Shown: one piece after another, positions 7,784 through 16,991 of the stretch | How positions within the stretch are numbered: the first letter of the stretch is position 1 | Layout of the letters: every line of letters starts with the position of its first letter | Source of the DNA: Mesorhizobium sp. WSM4306 | GTDB lineage: Bacteria; Pseudomonadota; Alphaproteobacteria; Rhizobiales; Rhizobiaceae | Assembly: GCF_007003975.1 (NCBI RefSeq) | Contig: NZ_VFTC01000026.1 | Span: forward strand, 1-64,000 | Direction of reading: 5' to 3' | DNA length: 64,000 nucleotides | The notes under the pieces: generated by a model | The model's database searches: none | The model's input: the letters and a program-made list of their open reading frames with translations, nothing else | Told to the model about the DNA's origin: nothing | Translations under genes and position numbers: made by a program

Positions 7784-8791
7784 ATGTGCATGTTTTTATC
7801 CCGTCTTGCCCCAGCCCTGGGTCTTGCTGTTTCGCTTTTGGCAAGCCCTGCGTCCGCGCAGGACAAACTCACCGTCTACACCTACGAGAGCTTCACCGCC
7901 GACTGGGGCCCGGGTCCTGCGGTGAAGAAGGAATTCGAGGCCGAATGCGGCTGCAGCGTCGACTTCGTCTCGGTCGCCGACGGCGTCGCGCTGCTCAACC
8001 GCGTCAAGCTTGAGGGGGCCTCGACCAAGGCCGACATCGTGCTTGGCCTCGACACCAACTTGACCGCCGAGGCCAAGGCCTCCGGCCTGTTTGTCCCGCA
8101 CGGCCCGGTGTCTGAAAACAGCGTGCCGGGCGGCTGGAGCGACGATACTTTCGTCCCCTACGACTACGGCTATTTCGCTTTCGTTTACGACACCGAGAAG
8201 CTGAAGAACCCGCCCAAGAGCCTGAAGGAACTGGTCGAAGGCGATGCCGCCGACAAGATCGTCATCCAGGATCCGCGCACCTCGACGCCGGGCCTTGGCC
8301 TGCTGCTCTGGGTCAAGTCGGTCTATGGCGACAAGGCGCCGGAGGCATGGGCGAAGCTCAAGCCAAAAGTGCTGACGGTGACACCGGGCTGGAGCGAGGC
8401 CTACGGCCTGTTCACCAAGGGCGAGGCGCCGATGGTGCTGTCCTACACGACATCGCCGGCCTACCACATGGTGGCCGAAAACACCGAGCGCTATCAGGCG
8501 GCGTCCTTCGAGGAAGGCGAATACCTGCAGATCGAGGTCGCCGGCATCACTACCACGGGTGCGAAAAACCCGCTGGCGGCAAAGTTTTTGGCCTTCATGA
8601 CCGGGCCGAAATTCCAGGATGTCATTCCCGAGACCAACTGGATGTTCCCGGCCGGGAAAACCGACAAGCCGCTCAACCCGGCCTTCGACAAACTGGTCAA
8701 GCCGGCGAAGACGCTGCTGTTCAGCCCGGAAGAGGTTGCGGCTAACCGCAAGGCCTGGGTGGATGAGTGGCTGGCGGTGATGAGCAAGTAG
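7784..8791 (+). CDS. thiB: Thiamine/TPP-binding periplasmic protein
   Basis: A 335-residue substrate-binding protein of the thiamine ABC transporter. A signal peptide runs to about residue 24, with a cleavage site after SPASA before QDKLTVYTYESF, the mature start typical of ThiB. The protein continues with VALLNRVKLEG and later GLGLLLWVKSVYG and VLSYTTSPAYH, all ThiB-like. The ATG at 7784 follows GGAGG by five bases; the ATG two codons on is possible. It is first in the riboswitch-controlled operon. The 230-base space before thiP holds a long perfect inverted repeat. Confidence 0.95.
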   Translation: MCMFLSRLAPALGLAVSLLASPASAQDKLTVYTYESFTADWGPGPAVKKEFEAECGCSVDFVSVADGVALLNRVKLEGASTKADIVLGLDTNLTAEAKASGLFVPHGPVSENSVPGGWSDDTFVPYDYGYFAFVYDTEKLKNPPKSLKELVEGDAADKIVIQDPRTSTPGLGLLLWVKSVYGDKAPEAWAKLKPKVLTVTPGWSEAYGLFTKGEAPMVLSYTTSPAYHMVAENTERYQAASFEEGEYLQIEVAGITTTGAKNPLAAKFLAFMTGPKFQDVIPETNWMFPAGKTDKPLNPAFDKLVKPAKTLLFSPEEVAANRKAWVDEWLAVMSK

Positions 8792-8827
8792 CTTGCTATA
8801 TGATCGCAAGATGAGTGCTCTACGGCA

Positions 8828-8975
8828 CCCCCCTCTGTCCTGCCGGACATCTCCCCCACGAGGGGGGAGATTGGGTGTCGCCTCGGCTTTCGCCAACCTC
8901 CAACGTTTTGAGCGGATTGCGGAAACTGCTGATCTCCCCCCTCGTGGGGGAGATGTCCGGCAGGACAGAGGGGGG
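8828..8975. repeat. Perfect 44-base inverted repeat between thiB and thiP
   Basis: The arms 8828-8871 and 8932-8975 are exact reverse complements, 44 bases each, around a 60-base loop. Each arm is itself a small palindrome with a CTCCCCC / GGGGGAG stem, followed by CCGGCAGGACAG. This is the architecture of a paired, inverted dispersed repeat. Transcribed inside the thi operon, it could fold into a very stable stem that separates the high-copy thiB message from thiP. The same design, with diverged sequence, appears inside the helicase gene at 21746-21918. Confidence 0.9.
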
Positions 8976-9021
8976 CGCGAAGGAACGCAACGCCCGCTAA
9001 AGATCTTTTGGGCGGTCCGGC

Positions 9022-10620
9022 GTGCAACGCTCTGACCCCCGCATCACCGCCGGCATTGTCGCGCTTGCGGCAATCGCGCTGCTGATCGGCGGCGCCTTCG
9101 CGGGCCTCATCCTAGAAGGCGCGCACGACCTCCGCGGTGCTGCGTCCGCCTTCGATCTCTATCTCCTGCGCGTCACCCGCTTCACCCTGTGGCAGGCGGT
9201 ACTCTCGACGCTGCTTTCGGTCGTACCGGCGCTCTTCGTCGCCCGCGCTCTGTCGCGGCACCCGCGCTTCTTGGGCCGCGGCTTCATTCTGCAACTGTTC
9301 ACCGTGCCGCTGGCCCTGCCGGCGATTGTCGCGGCGCTCGGCATACTGGCGCTCTATGGCCGGGCCGCCTACTTCGCCGGGATCGCCGGCCAAAGCTGGC
9401 CCGATATCTACGGCCTGTCAGGCATCCTTGTCGCCCATGTCTTCTTCAACCTGCCACTGGCGACGCGGTTGTTCCTCGAGGCGCTAGGCACGGTGCCTGC
9501 CGATCAATGGCGGCTGGCAAGCCAGCTCGGCATGGGGGCCAGGCCGGCCTTCCGGCTGATCGAATGGCCGGTGCTGCGGTCGGCTTTGCCGGGCGTCGCT
9601 GGCCTTGTCTTCATGCTTTGCATCACCTCATTCACCATCGTCCTCATCCTCGGCGGCGGGCCGGCGGCGACGACGCTGGAGGTCGCCATCTACCAAGCGC
9701 TGCGCTTCGACTTCGATCCCGCGCGTGCTGTGACGCTGACGGTGCTGCAGATCGCGCTGACCTTCGCCGTTGTGCTGGCGCTGACGCGGCTTGGCGCCAA
9801 TGTGACCGGCGACGCCAACCTTCCCGTGGCGCCGCGCCGCTATCTCTCGGCCGGCACAACCGAAACGGCGCTCAACGCCACCCTGATCGTGCTCGCCTTG
9901 CTGTTCGTCGCCGGGCCGATGGCGGCAACCGTCGCATCCGGCCTTGGCGCCGATCTCGGCCGGCTGGCCGGCGAGAGCGCGGTGCGCCAGGCGACGCTGA
10001 CCAGCGCCTGTCTCAGCCTGCTGGCGGCGCTGCTTTCGGTGTCGCTATCGCTGTCGCTGATCATGGCGCGCCGGGCGCTGTCCCTACACCGCCGTGACGG
10101 CGCCCGCTCGCTGCTCGAACATGCCACCGACACCGGCGCCGGTTTTGTCCTCGTCGTGCCGCCCATCGTCATCGGCGCCGGCTGGTTTCTCCTGCTGCGC
10201 ACGGTCGCCGATGTCTTTGCCATCGCGCCGGTCATGGTCGTCACCGTCAACGCGGTGATGGCGATGCCCTTCGCCATCCGCGCGATGCGTCCGGCCTATG
10301 ATGCAGCTAGCGAACGCCACGAAAAGCTGTGCGCACAGCTCGGCATTTCGGGCTGGAGCCGGCTGCGGCTGGTCGACTGGCCGTCGCTGCGGCGGCCGCT
10401 GGCCACGGGCTTTGCCTTCGCCATGGCGCTGTCGCTTGGCGATCTCGGCGTCATCGCGCTGTTCGGCAGCGATTCGGTGCAGACATTGCCCTATCTCCTG
10501 CTGGCACGCATGGGCAGCTACCGCACGGCCGACGCCGCCGGACTGGCCTTGCTGCTTGGACTGGTCTGCCTCGCACTGGTGGTCGCCGCGGACTGGCTGG
10601 GACGAGGAGAAAGATCGTGA
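9022..10620 (+). CDS. thiP: Thiamine ABC transporter permease, fused double domain
   Basis: A 532-residue inner-membrane protein with two tandem permease domains, as in E. coli ThiP. Each half has about six hydrophobic segments and an EAA-like loop: the first near DQWRLASQLGMG, the second near HEKLCAQLGISGWSRLRLVDWP. The start is a GTG; no ATG lies close by in frame. The thiP stop overlaps the thiQ GTG start (GTGA), so the two are coupled. It forms the channel that takes thiamine from ThiB and is driven by ThiQ. Confidence 0.95.
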   Translation: MQRSDPRITAGIVALAAIALLIGGAFAGLILEGAHDLRGAASAFDLYLLRVTRFTLWQAVLSTLLSVVPALFVARALSRHPRFLGRGFILQLFTVPLALPAIVAALGILALYGRAAYFAGIAGQSWPDIYGLSGILVAHVFFNLPLATRLFLEALGTVPADQWRLASQLGMGARPAFRLIEWPVLRSALPGVAGLVFMLCITSFTIVLILGGGPAATTLEVAIYQALRFDFDPARAVTLTVLQIALTFAVVLALTRLGANVTGDANLPVAPRRYLSAGTTETALNATLIVLALLFVAGPMAATVASGLGADLGRLAGESAVRQATLTSACLSLLAALLSVSLSLSLIMARRALSLHRRDGARSLLEHATDTGAGFVLVVPPIVIGAGWFLLLRTVADVFAIAPVMVVTVNAVMAMPFAIRAMRPAYDAASERHEKLCAQLGISGWSRLRLVDWPSLRRPLATGFAFAMALSLGDLGVIALFGSDSVQTLPYLLLARMGSYRTADAAGLALLLGLVCLALVVAADWLGRGERS

Positions 10621-11378
10621 ATTCCGCCAACAAGAGCGCGGTCGTGCGGCTGGACAAGGTCGCGTTCAGCTATGGCGAGGCGCCGTTCCTGTTCGATGTC
10701 GAGTTCACTGCCTCGAAAATCACCGCCATCATGGGGGCGAGCGGTTCGGGAAAGTCGACCCTGCTCAACCTGGTGGCCGGCTTCGAGACGCGGCAATCCG
10801 GCCGCGTTCTGATCGGCGGCGCCGATGTCAGCACCGTGCCGCCGTCGGCGCGGCCGGTGTCGATGGTGTTCCAGGAAAACAATCTGTTTGCCCACCTCTC
10901 GGTCGAGAAGAATGTCGGCCTCGGCCGCTCGCCATCGCTTAGCCTGGCGCAAACCGACCGCGCCGCAATCGCCGAGGCACTGAGCCGTGTCGGCCTTGCC
11001 GGCAAGGAAAAGCGCCTGCCGCGAGAACTCTCCGGCGGCGAAAGGCAGCGTGTGGCGCTCGCCCGCGTGCTGGTGCGCGACCGGCCGGTGCTGTTGCTCG
11101 ACGAGCCGTTCGCCTCGCTTGGGCCCGCACTGCGCGACGACATGCTCGACCTCGTGGCCGGCGTCCATGCCGAGCGGGCGATGACGGTGTTGTTCGTCAC
11201 GCATCAGCCGGAAGACGCGCGACGCATCGGCGAGGACATGGTTTTTCTGGACAATGGTCGGGTTGCCGCAACGGGAGCTGCCGCCGATTTTTTCGACGGC
11301 ACTGGTCATGAAGCGTTTCGGCGCTATATCGGCGCAAGTTCGGGCGGATCACGCGATATTGCCCGGAAGCGGACATAA
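10617..11378 (+). CDS. thiQ: Thiamine ABC transporter ATPase
   Basis: A 253-residue ABC ATPase that powers thiamine import. Walker A is GASGSGKST at about residues 39-47, the signature is LSGGERQRVALARV, and Walker B is LLLDEPFASLGP, followed by the switch His in FVTHQPEDA. The phrase FQENNLFAHLSVEKNVGLG is typical of ThiQ. Translation begins at a GTG sharing four bases with the thiP stop. It is the last gene of the riboswitch operon and a nested hairpin with a T-run follows about 100 bases later. Confidence 0.95.
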   Translation: MNSANKSAVVRLDKVAFSYGEAPFLFDVEFTASKITAIMGASGSGKSTLLNLVAGFETRQSGRVLIGGADVSTVPPSARPVSMVFQENNLFAHLSVEKNVGLGRSPSLSLAQTDRAAIAEALSRVGLAGKEKRLPRELSGGERQRVALARVLVRDRPVLLLDEPFASLGPALRDDMLDLVAGVHAERAMTVLFVTHQPEDARRIGEDMVFLDNGRVAATGAAADFFDGTGHEAFRRYIGASSGGSRDIARKRT

Positions 11379-11483
11379 TTTACGACCAAACCGCCTACAG
11401 GTGATGTGGCGCTTGCTTGCCATGGTCCAGCTGATGTGGCTAGGTCCGCCCAGTACTGGTCCGGCACGAGCCGTGATTTGCCC

Positions 11484-11531
11484 CCTACAGCGCCGCATCC
11501 ATCCGGATGCGTAAAACGCTGTAGGTTTTTT
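11484..11531 (+). terminator. Intrinsic terminator after thiQ
   Basis: CCTACAGCG (11484-11492) and CGCTGTAGG (11517-11525) form a 9-base stem enclosing a second hairpin, GCATCC/GGATGC. TTTTTT follows directly. This fits a rho-independent terminator for thiBPQ. The sequence resembles dispersed rhizobial elements, so it may be a repeat that also terminates. Confidence 0.75.
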
Positions 11532-11619
11532 GATTTGTGCAGGATTGCCACCGAAAATTCGATTTTCGCTGGCGCGGACCCCTGGGTCCAGGTCATGCGC
11601 CGAGAGCTGAAGGGACGCC

Positions 11620-13119
11620 GTGCTGTCGACCGGCACTGACACTTGGAGACGCAGACCGCTGGCGCGCTTCCTCGCGCTGGCCGGCCTTGCCGTGGCACTG
11701 GCCAGTTGCCAGATGTTCACGCCTCCGGAAGTGCAGGAATCCGGCTTCCAGCCTTCCGACAAGCCGATCACGGTCGACAATGTCGCCGCCAACAGCAAGC
11801 TTGCCGAACTGGCGAAGGCGCAGCATCCGCGCATTCTCGCCACCTATGGCGGCGAATATTCCGATCCCAAGCTCGAGCGGATGGTGGCCAAGGTTGTCGG
11901 CAGCCTGACCGTGGTGTCGGCCAATCCGACCCAGACCTATCGCATCACCATCCTCAATTCGCCCAACGTCAACGCCTTCGCGCTGCCGGGCGGATATCTC
12001 TATGTCACCCGCGGCCTGTTGGCGCTGGCCAATGATTCGGCCGAACTCGCCGCCGTCATCGCGCATGAGATGGGCCACGTCACCGCCAATCACGGCCTGC
12101 AGCGCCAGCAGCTCGAGGCCGAGGAAGGCCTGGCGACCAAGGTGGTTTCCGATGTGCTCGGCGACAGCCCGACCGCCAAGGCGGCATTGATCCGCGGCAA
12201 GCTCAGACTGGCGCAGTTCTCGCGCAACCAGGAGCTGGAGGCCGACGCCATCGGCATCAAGTCGATCGGCGAAGCCGGCTACGATCCCTATGCCGCCGGC
12301 CGCTTCCTGCAGTCGATGTCGGCCTATACCGATTTCCGCTCGATATCAGGCGCCACCGATGCCAGCCTCGACTTCCTGGCCACGCACCCCAACACGCCGC
12401 AGCGCATCGATCTGGCTCAGCGCCACGCCCGCCAGTTCGGCGCGCCGGGCGTCGGCACGCGCGACCGCGATTCCTTCCTGGCTGGCATTGACGGCCTGCT
12501 CTACGGCGACACGCCGGAAGAAGGCTATGTGCGCGGCCAGACATTCCTGCATCCGGGGCTCGGCGTATCGTTCACCGTGCCGAACGGTTTCATCATCGAC
12601 AATACGGCTGCGGCGGTGACGGCGACCGGGCCGGGCGACATGGCGATCCGCTTCGACGGCGTGTCGATCGACAAGGATCGTGCGCTCACCGACTATATCA
12701 GAAGCGGCTGGGTGGCCGGTCTCGACGAGACCAGCGTGCGGCAGGAGACGATCAACGGCAACGAGGCAGCGACCGCGCATGCCGGCGCCGACGGTTGGCA
12801 GTTCGACATTGCGGTGATCCGTGCCGGCGGCCAGGTCTACCGGCTGTTGACGGCGGCCCCCTCGGCCAGCGCAACGCTCGACCCGGTTGCGCGCTCGGTC
12901 AGCGGCTCGTTCCGCATCCTGAGTGCGGCCGAAAAGGCGGCGCTGAAGCCACTACACATCCGCGTCGTCACCGTTCAGGCCGGCCAGACCATGGGCTCGC
13001 TTTCGGCGCAAATGGTCGGCGTCGACCGCAAGCTCGATCTGTTCAGGGTGCTCAACGCGATGTCGCCGGGCGCCTCGGTTTCGGCCGGCGACAAGGTCAA
13101 GATCGTCACGGACAAGTAG
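11620..13119 (+). CDS. M48-family zinc metalloprotease lipoprotein
   Basis: A 499-residue periplasmic protease. The N terminus has a lipobox (LASC, Cys30) after a hydrophobic stretch, so it is probably a lipoprotein. The zinc motif is HEMGH (His149, Glu150, His153) with the third ligand Glu207 in NQELEADA. NAFALPGGYLYVTRG precedes it, as in BepA/YfgC-like proteases that survey outer-membrane protein assembly. The C-terminal region ends with a LysM-like segment (VQAGQTMGSLSAQM to AGDKVKIVTD) that may bind peptidoglycan. The start is GTG. It is convergent with the caspase-like gene. Confidence 0.9.
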   Translation: MLSTGTDTWRRRPLARFLALAGLAVALASCQMFTPPEVQESGFQPSDKPITVDNVAANSKLAELAKAQHPRILATYGGEYSDPKLERMVAKVVGSLTVVSANPTQTYRITILNSPNVNAFALPGGYLYVTRGLLALANDSAELAAVIAHEMGHVTANHGLQRQQLEAEEGLATKVVSDVLGDSPTAKAALIRGKLRLAQFSRNQELEADAIGIKSIGEAGYDPYAAGRFLQSMSAYTDFRSISGATDASLDFLATHPNTPQRIDLAQRHARQFGAPGVGTRDRDSFLAGIDGLLYGDTPEEGYVRGQTFLHPGLGVSFTVPNGFIIDNTAAAVTATGPGDMAIRFDGVSIDKDRALTDYIRSGWVAGLDETSVRQETINGNEAATAHAGADGWQFDIAVIRAGGQVYRLLTAAPSASATLDPVARSVSGSFRILSAAEKAALKPLHIRVVTVQAGQTMGSLSAQMVGVDRKLDLFRVLNAMSPGASVSAGDKVKIVTDK

Positions 13120-13180
13120 CAGCGCAGTCCGGTTCGATAGGGCTTGCCCGCACGATGTATGGCTGTGGGCACTGCCACTC

Positions 13181-15559
13181 TCAGAAGTTGCTGTTAGTGT
13201 CGGTATCGGTACCGCTGTCGATATCGGTACCGCTGTCGCCATCGGTGCCTTCACTAGTGGTGTTCTCGCCACCACCGCGATTTGCAGAACGGTGCTCGGA
13301 ACCATCACCGTTGTTGCCGCTCCAGGCCATTCGGCCGGTTTGCGGCACGGGTTTGGTCGGGATTGCTGCGGCTGTCCGCTTGCCTGGTTTCGGGGCCTTC
13401 GGTCTTGGCGCGGGTATGGGAACTACCTTTATTTTCGTGATGATTTTCGGGGGCCGTACCTTGCACGCCGGAATCGCCAAGGCGACCCGCTTTGGGGTGC
13501 TGAGAACACCCAGGGAATACATCTCTTGCCGCTCCATCCCGGCTCTGAAGAAGGCGAGCGCACGGTCCGGATCAGCCGGAACACCATTGCGACCTTCCAT
13601 GAATATCGACGCGAGATCGTTCATGGCATCGATATGCCCCATTGCCGCAGATTTGAGCAGCAAGTCCAATCCCTTGGCGGCATCGCGCTGGACGCCGCGG
13701 CCATTGAACAGGGTGCGTCCCCACGCGGTCATGGCGTAGGGGTCACCCTTTTCGGATGCGTCCGAATAGAAGCGGTTGGCCTGTTCGGGATCCGGGGCCG
13801 TCCCGATTCCCGACGAGACGATGGAGCCGAGGGCGAAAACCGCGCGGACGTATCCCTTGTCGGCGGCCTGCTGGATTGCCTGCCTGGCCTCGTTGACCTT
13901 GCCCGAGGCCAGCAACGCCCGTCCGAGTTGGTAACGGAAGCGGGCAATCTCCGGATAGGCCTTCACCGAGGCCTGGCAGAGCTCAACCGCGTCGTCGCCA
14001 ATCTCGTTCGCCAGCCGGCCCGGGACAATGCCTTGTAGGTCGAGAGGTTCGCCCGCCGCTCGATCGCAGGGATCGACGCTCGGCGACAGTTTCAGCGTCG
14101 CCGTCTTCGATGTGTTGTCGGCGCGGATCTGAAGGCCGATCTCGACCGGCGTCGCGGAGCCGATCTGCGCCTCGTAGCGCAATTTGTCGACATCGTCGGC
14201 CATCAGGCTCGATTGAGGCGACAGGATGCGGTCCGGCAGGGACAGCGTCCCCGTTGCCGGATAGGTTGCAAGCTTCAGGCTGATCGACGGGTCCTTGGCC
14301 GGGAAATCCAACTTGAGCGGAATAGGGCCGACGCCGACGGGAATTTCGATGTCGCGGTTTTCGATCGCCTCGGCGGCGTCGGCGATACGAATGCCGCGTT
14401 CAACCACCGCCTGCTTTTGCTCGGCGGCGATTGAGGCCATGAGTTGCTTGCTATCGGCGCCCGCGCCGTTTCTGATCCGCAACAACAGAACGCCTTGGGA
14501 CTCGCCACCCCACTCGTTGTGCGTGGTGTAGGCCAGCGTATCCACCTGTTCCTGCCCACCCGCCAATTCGGGGGCGTCCATGCGCAGACGCGGCAGGTCG
14601 GTACCCTCGATCCTTTCGCCCATGGCCAAGGGCTTGCCATCAAGCGTCAGCTGTCCGAGTGCCGGCAGGCTTTCGATGCTGACGCTGACTGCGCCACCGT
14701 CGACGTCAACTGGCGCCGGCAGATCCAGCGCGACTGGCCCGATACCGGACGGCACGATCTTCTCCAGCACCGGCGGCAGCGCCGGGCGGTTGGCGCGGGG
14801 CATCAGAAACACATCATCGAGAAGCGAGGAATTTTCCCATGGAACCTGCTTGCCATCGGTTGCCTTGACGACGTCGCGGCGCACGGCGGCCATGACTGCC
14901 CTGATCTCCTGGTTCGGCGCCAACGCACGACGGGAGAAGGCGGAGGAAAATGGGCTGAGATTGCCGCCCCCGTCATAGGCAACGGCTCCCGGCTCGGTGG
15001 CAAAGGCGATCAGCGCGTTCTCAGAACCCTTCACCTGCGCCAACCCACTACCGCTGGCGACGATCAGCTGGTCGCGAAGCCAATAGTTCTTACGCGGAAA
15101 AGGATTGTTGCGGCAGGCGTCGAGGATGATCACCTGGATTTTCGATTTCGAGCGCAACTGCTGCAACATGTCGTCGAGCTTGATTGCCTGGACTTCCACG
15201 TCGGCCGGATCCTTAAGCGTGGCGTCGACCGGGATAAGAAAGTTCTCGCCGCCGATCTGGAAGCCGTGGCCCGAATAATAGACCACCGCAAGATCAGCAC
15301 CGTCGGCCGCCGCGAGATAGGTGCGGAAGCGGTCCTCGAACTGAAGTCTGGTCAAATCCTTGGCGACGAAAACGTCGAAGCCGGCCATCCGGAACGTGCT
15401 TGCGATGTCTCCGGCGTCCTTGTCCGGGTTCTTGAGCGCCGGAAGCTCCCGGTATTCGGAATTGCCGATCACGAAAGCAACCCTTCGATCGGCACTAGCC
15501 TCGAAAGTCGTCAGGGTCACAAGGATCAAAGCTGCAAGAAACACGCAGAGTCGCGACAT
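13181..15559 (-). CDS. Caspase-fold (peptidase C14) protein with Sel1-like repeats
   Basis: A 792-residue exported protein. Residues 1-23 form a signal peptide (cut near EASA/DRR). The caspase p20-like domain spans about 25-260, with catalytic His98 in YYSGHGFQ and Cys149 in ILDACRNNPF, so the dyad is intact. A beta-rich middle region follows. Sel1/TPR-like repeats lie near GYVRAVFALGSIVSSGIG and DPYAMTAWGRTLFNGRGV. The tail is a Ser/Gly/Thr/Asp repeat (SGTDIDSGTDTD) encoded by short tandem DNA repeats. Many rhizobial genomes carry such proteins, mostly without known substrates. I take the start at MSRLCVFLAAL, which gives the signal peptide. Confidence 0.88.
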   Translation of the reverse strand: MSRLCVFLAALILVTLTTFEASADRRVAFVIGNSEYRELPALKNPDKDAGDIASTFRMAGFDVFVAKDLTRLQFEDRFRTYLAAADGADLAVVYYSGHGFQIGGENFLIPVDATLKDPADVEVQAIKLDDMLQQLRSKSKIQVIILDACRNNPFPRKNYWLRDQLIVASGSGLAQVKGSENALIAFATEPGAVAYDGGGNLSPFSSAFSRRALAPNQEIRAVMAAVRRDVVKATDGKQVPWENSSLLDDVFLMPRANRPALPPVLEKIVPSGIGPVALDLPAPVDVDGGAVSVSIESLPALGQLTLDGKPLAMGERIEGTDLPRLRMDAPELAGGQEQVDTLAYTTHNEWGGESQGVLLLRIRNGAGADSKQLMASIAAEQKQAVVERGIRIADAAEAIENRDIEIPVGVGPIPLKLDFPAKDPSISLKLATYPATGTLSLPDRILSPQSSLMADDVDKLRYEAQIGSATPVEIGLQIRADNTSKTATLKLSPSVDPCDRAAGEPLDLQGIVPGRLANEIGDDAVELCQASVKAYPEIARFRYQLGRALLASGKVNEARQAIQQAADKGYVRAVFALGSIVSSGIGTAPDPEQANRFYSDASEKGDPYAMTAWGRTLFNGRGVQRDAAKGLDLLLKSAAMGHIDAMNDLASIFMEGRNGVPADPDRALAFFRAGMERQEMYSLGVLSTPKRVALAIPACKVRPPKIITKIKVVPIPAPRPKAPKPGKRTAAAIPTKPVPQTGRMAWSGNNGDGSEHRSANRGGGENTTSEGTDGDSGTDIDSGTDTDTNSNF

Positions 15560-15725
15560 GGCAAAATCCTCATCCGCTATGATCTGGTGAACCCCAGCAG
15601 ACACCCTGCAGCTCAGCGGGTCTGTTAAAGAATTCACAATCTGCGAATGAGGAGCGACGAAATCTGGCGTGCTGATCTTATATGCTGACTGGAAAATATC
15701 TTAATACTGCTGCCAACCAGGAATT

Positions 15726-16589
15726 TCAGGCTGCCTGCGTCTGAAATTCCGGGTTCTGCTTGACCAGCGCGACCTTCAGCTTTTCCATGGCGCGGGCCTC
15801 GATCTGGCGGACACGCTCCTTGGAAATGCCGAGCGTCTCGCCGAGCGCTTCCAGCGTAGCGCCCTCGTCGGTCAGCCGGCGTTCCTCGATGATCCTGAGT
15901 TCGCGGGCATTGAGCGCGCCAAGCGCTGCTTTCAACCAGAGCAGGCGACGTTCGAAATCGATGGTGTCGCTGGCGACTTCGTCCGGCAGCGGATCGTCCG
16001 AGACCAGGAAGTCCATGCGCTCGGTGGTGCCGGTATCGTCGGCGAGCGGCGCGTTGAGCGAGGAGTCGGGTGCCGAAAGCCTGGAATCCATCATCGCCAC
16101 ATCGGCCTCGGAGACGCCGAGCGCTACCGAGACTTCGCGATAGAGCGTGGCGTTGGAGATCGGCTCGGTGCCATTGGCCAGCCGGGCGCGCAAGCGCCGC
16201 AGATTGAAGAACAGCGCCTTTTGTGCCGAAGAGGTGCCGCCGCGCACGATCGACCAGTTGCGCAGGATGTAGTCCTGCATCGAGGCGCGGATCCACCAGG
16301 TCGCGTAGGTCGAGAAGCGCACCTGGCGCTCCGGCTCGAAGCGCGCCGCCGCCTCCAGCAGCCCGACATGGCCCTCCTGGACCAGATCGCCGAGCGGCAG
16401 ACCGTAGTGGCGGAATTTCGAAGCCATGGAGATAACCAGCCGCATATGCGCGACGGTGATCTGGTGCAGCGCCTGCTGGTCCTGGTCTTCCTTCCAGCGC
16501 AAGGCGAGAACATGTTCCTCGTCGCGCTCGAGATAGGGGGCCTTCATCGCCGCGCGGACCATGGTCCGTCCTGCCGTGTCTTCGATCAT
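15726..16589 (-). CDS. rpoH: RNA polymerase sigma-32 (heat-shock sigma factor)
   Basis: A 287-residue sigma-70-family factor. Region 2 includes GDLVQEGHVGLLEAAARFEP and RFSTYATWWIRASMQDYILRNW. The RpoH box, QKALFFNLRR at about 123-132, is diagnostic of heat-shock sigma factors. Region 4 ends GISKERVRQIEARAMEKLK, the -35-binding helix-turn-helix. Alphaproteobacteria often carry two rpoH genes; the sequence does not say which this is. The start is the Met preceded by an AGGAG purine block. A palindromic repeat lies in its leader. The neighbouring amino-acid transporter is divergent. Confidence 0.95.
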   Translation of the reverse strand: MIEDTAGRTMVRAAMKAPYLERDEEHVLALRWKEDQDQQALHQITVAHMRLVISMASKFRHYGLPLGDLVQEGHVGLLEAAARFEPERQVRFSTYATWWIRASMQDYILRNWSIVRGGTSSAQKALFFNLRRLRARLANGTEPISNATLYREVSVALGVSEADVAMMDSRLSAPDSSLNAPLADDTGTTERMDFLVSDDPLPDEVASDTIDFERRLLWLKAALGALNARELRIIEERRLTDEGATLEALGETLGISKERVRQIEARAMEKLKVALVKQNPEFQTQAA

Positions 16590-16991
16590 GCCGCGCTCCT
16601 GCTCCCGGACATTTTCGGACGGCCTGGCGGCCGCTGGCTCTATCCTGATGCAATTTCGGACGGAAAACCGGTTTCCCACTTTTCCTGGAATTGCTTTGGG
16701 TCTGGCGCAGCTAGGGGTTCTTGAAATGGAACCGCAGCGCCCTACAACAGGGCATGAACGTGCCACACCGGGGATTGGTTCCGCCGCCGATGGCGGTTGT
16801 TTTGTGCCATCCGACAGCGCGCGCCGACAGCACAAAACGAGGGCAATCGGCACCCATCTGAGTTACTTTGAGAATCTGATTTCTGGATCGCCATTTTTTT
16901 GAAATCTGGTTCCTTATTTTGCGGCTCTCTATCTGTCAGTTTCCGGCTCTCACAAGCGCCGGACACCGGCCAAGGACGGGATCACAGAAAA
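16590..16991. other. 402-base non-coding region between rpoH and the amino-acid transporter
   Basis: The two flanking genes are divergent, so both promoters should lie here. Near rpoH it contains a palindromic repeat (16650-16694). Near the transporter it is AT-rich (about 16861-16925, including a run of seven T residues). I see no supported open reading frame, tRNA or riboswitch. Open frames crossing it have Cys/Arg-rich, unstructured translations. Confidence 0.6.
16650..16694. repeat. Rhizobial palindromic repeat, copy 2
   Basis: GCAATT (16650) and AATTGC (16689-16694) are the outer arms, with GGAAAACCGG and CCACTTTTCC-like inner halves. It has the same size and core (AACCGGTTTCCCACTTTT) as the copies at 7530 and 53685, but diverged outer arms. 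It lies in the 5' leader of rpoH, where it could affect mRNA structure. Confidence 0.6.

Noticed and set aside
8793..9035. Short open frames through the thiB-thiP inverted repeat
   Set aside because: They translate the repeat itself (Pro/Gly/Arg-rich) on both strands and have no independent support.
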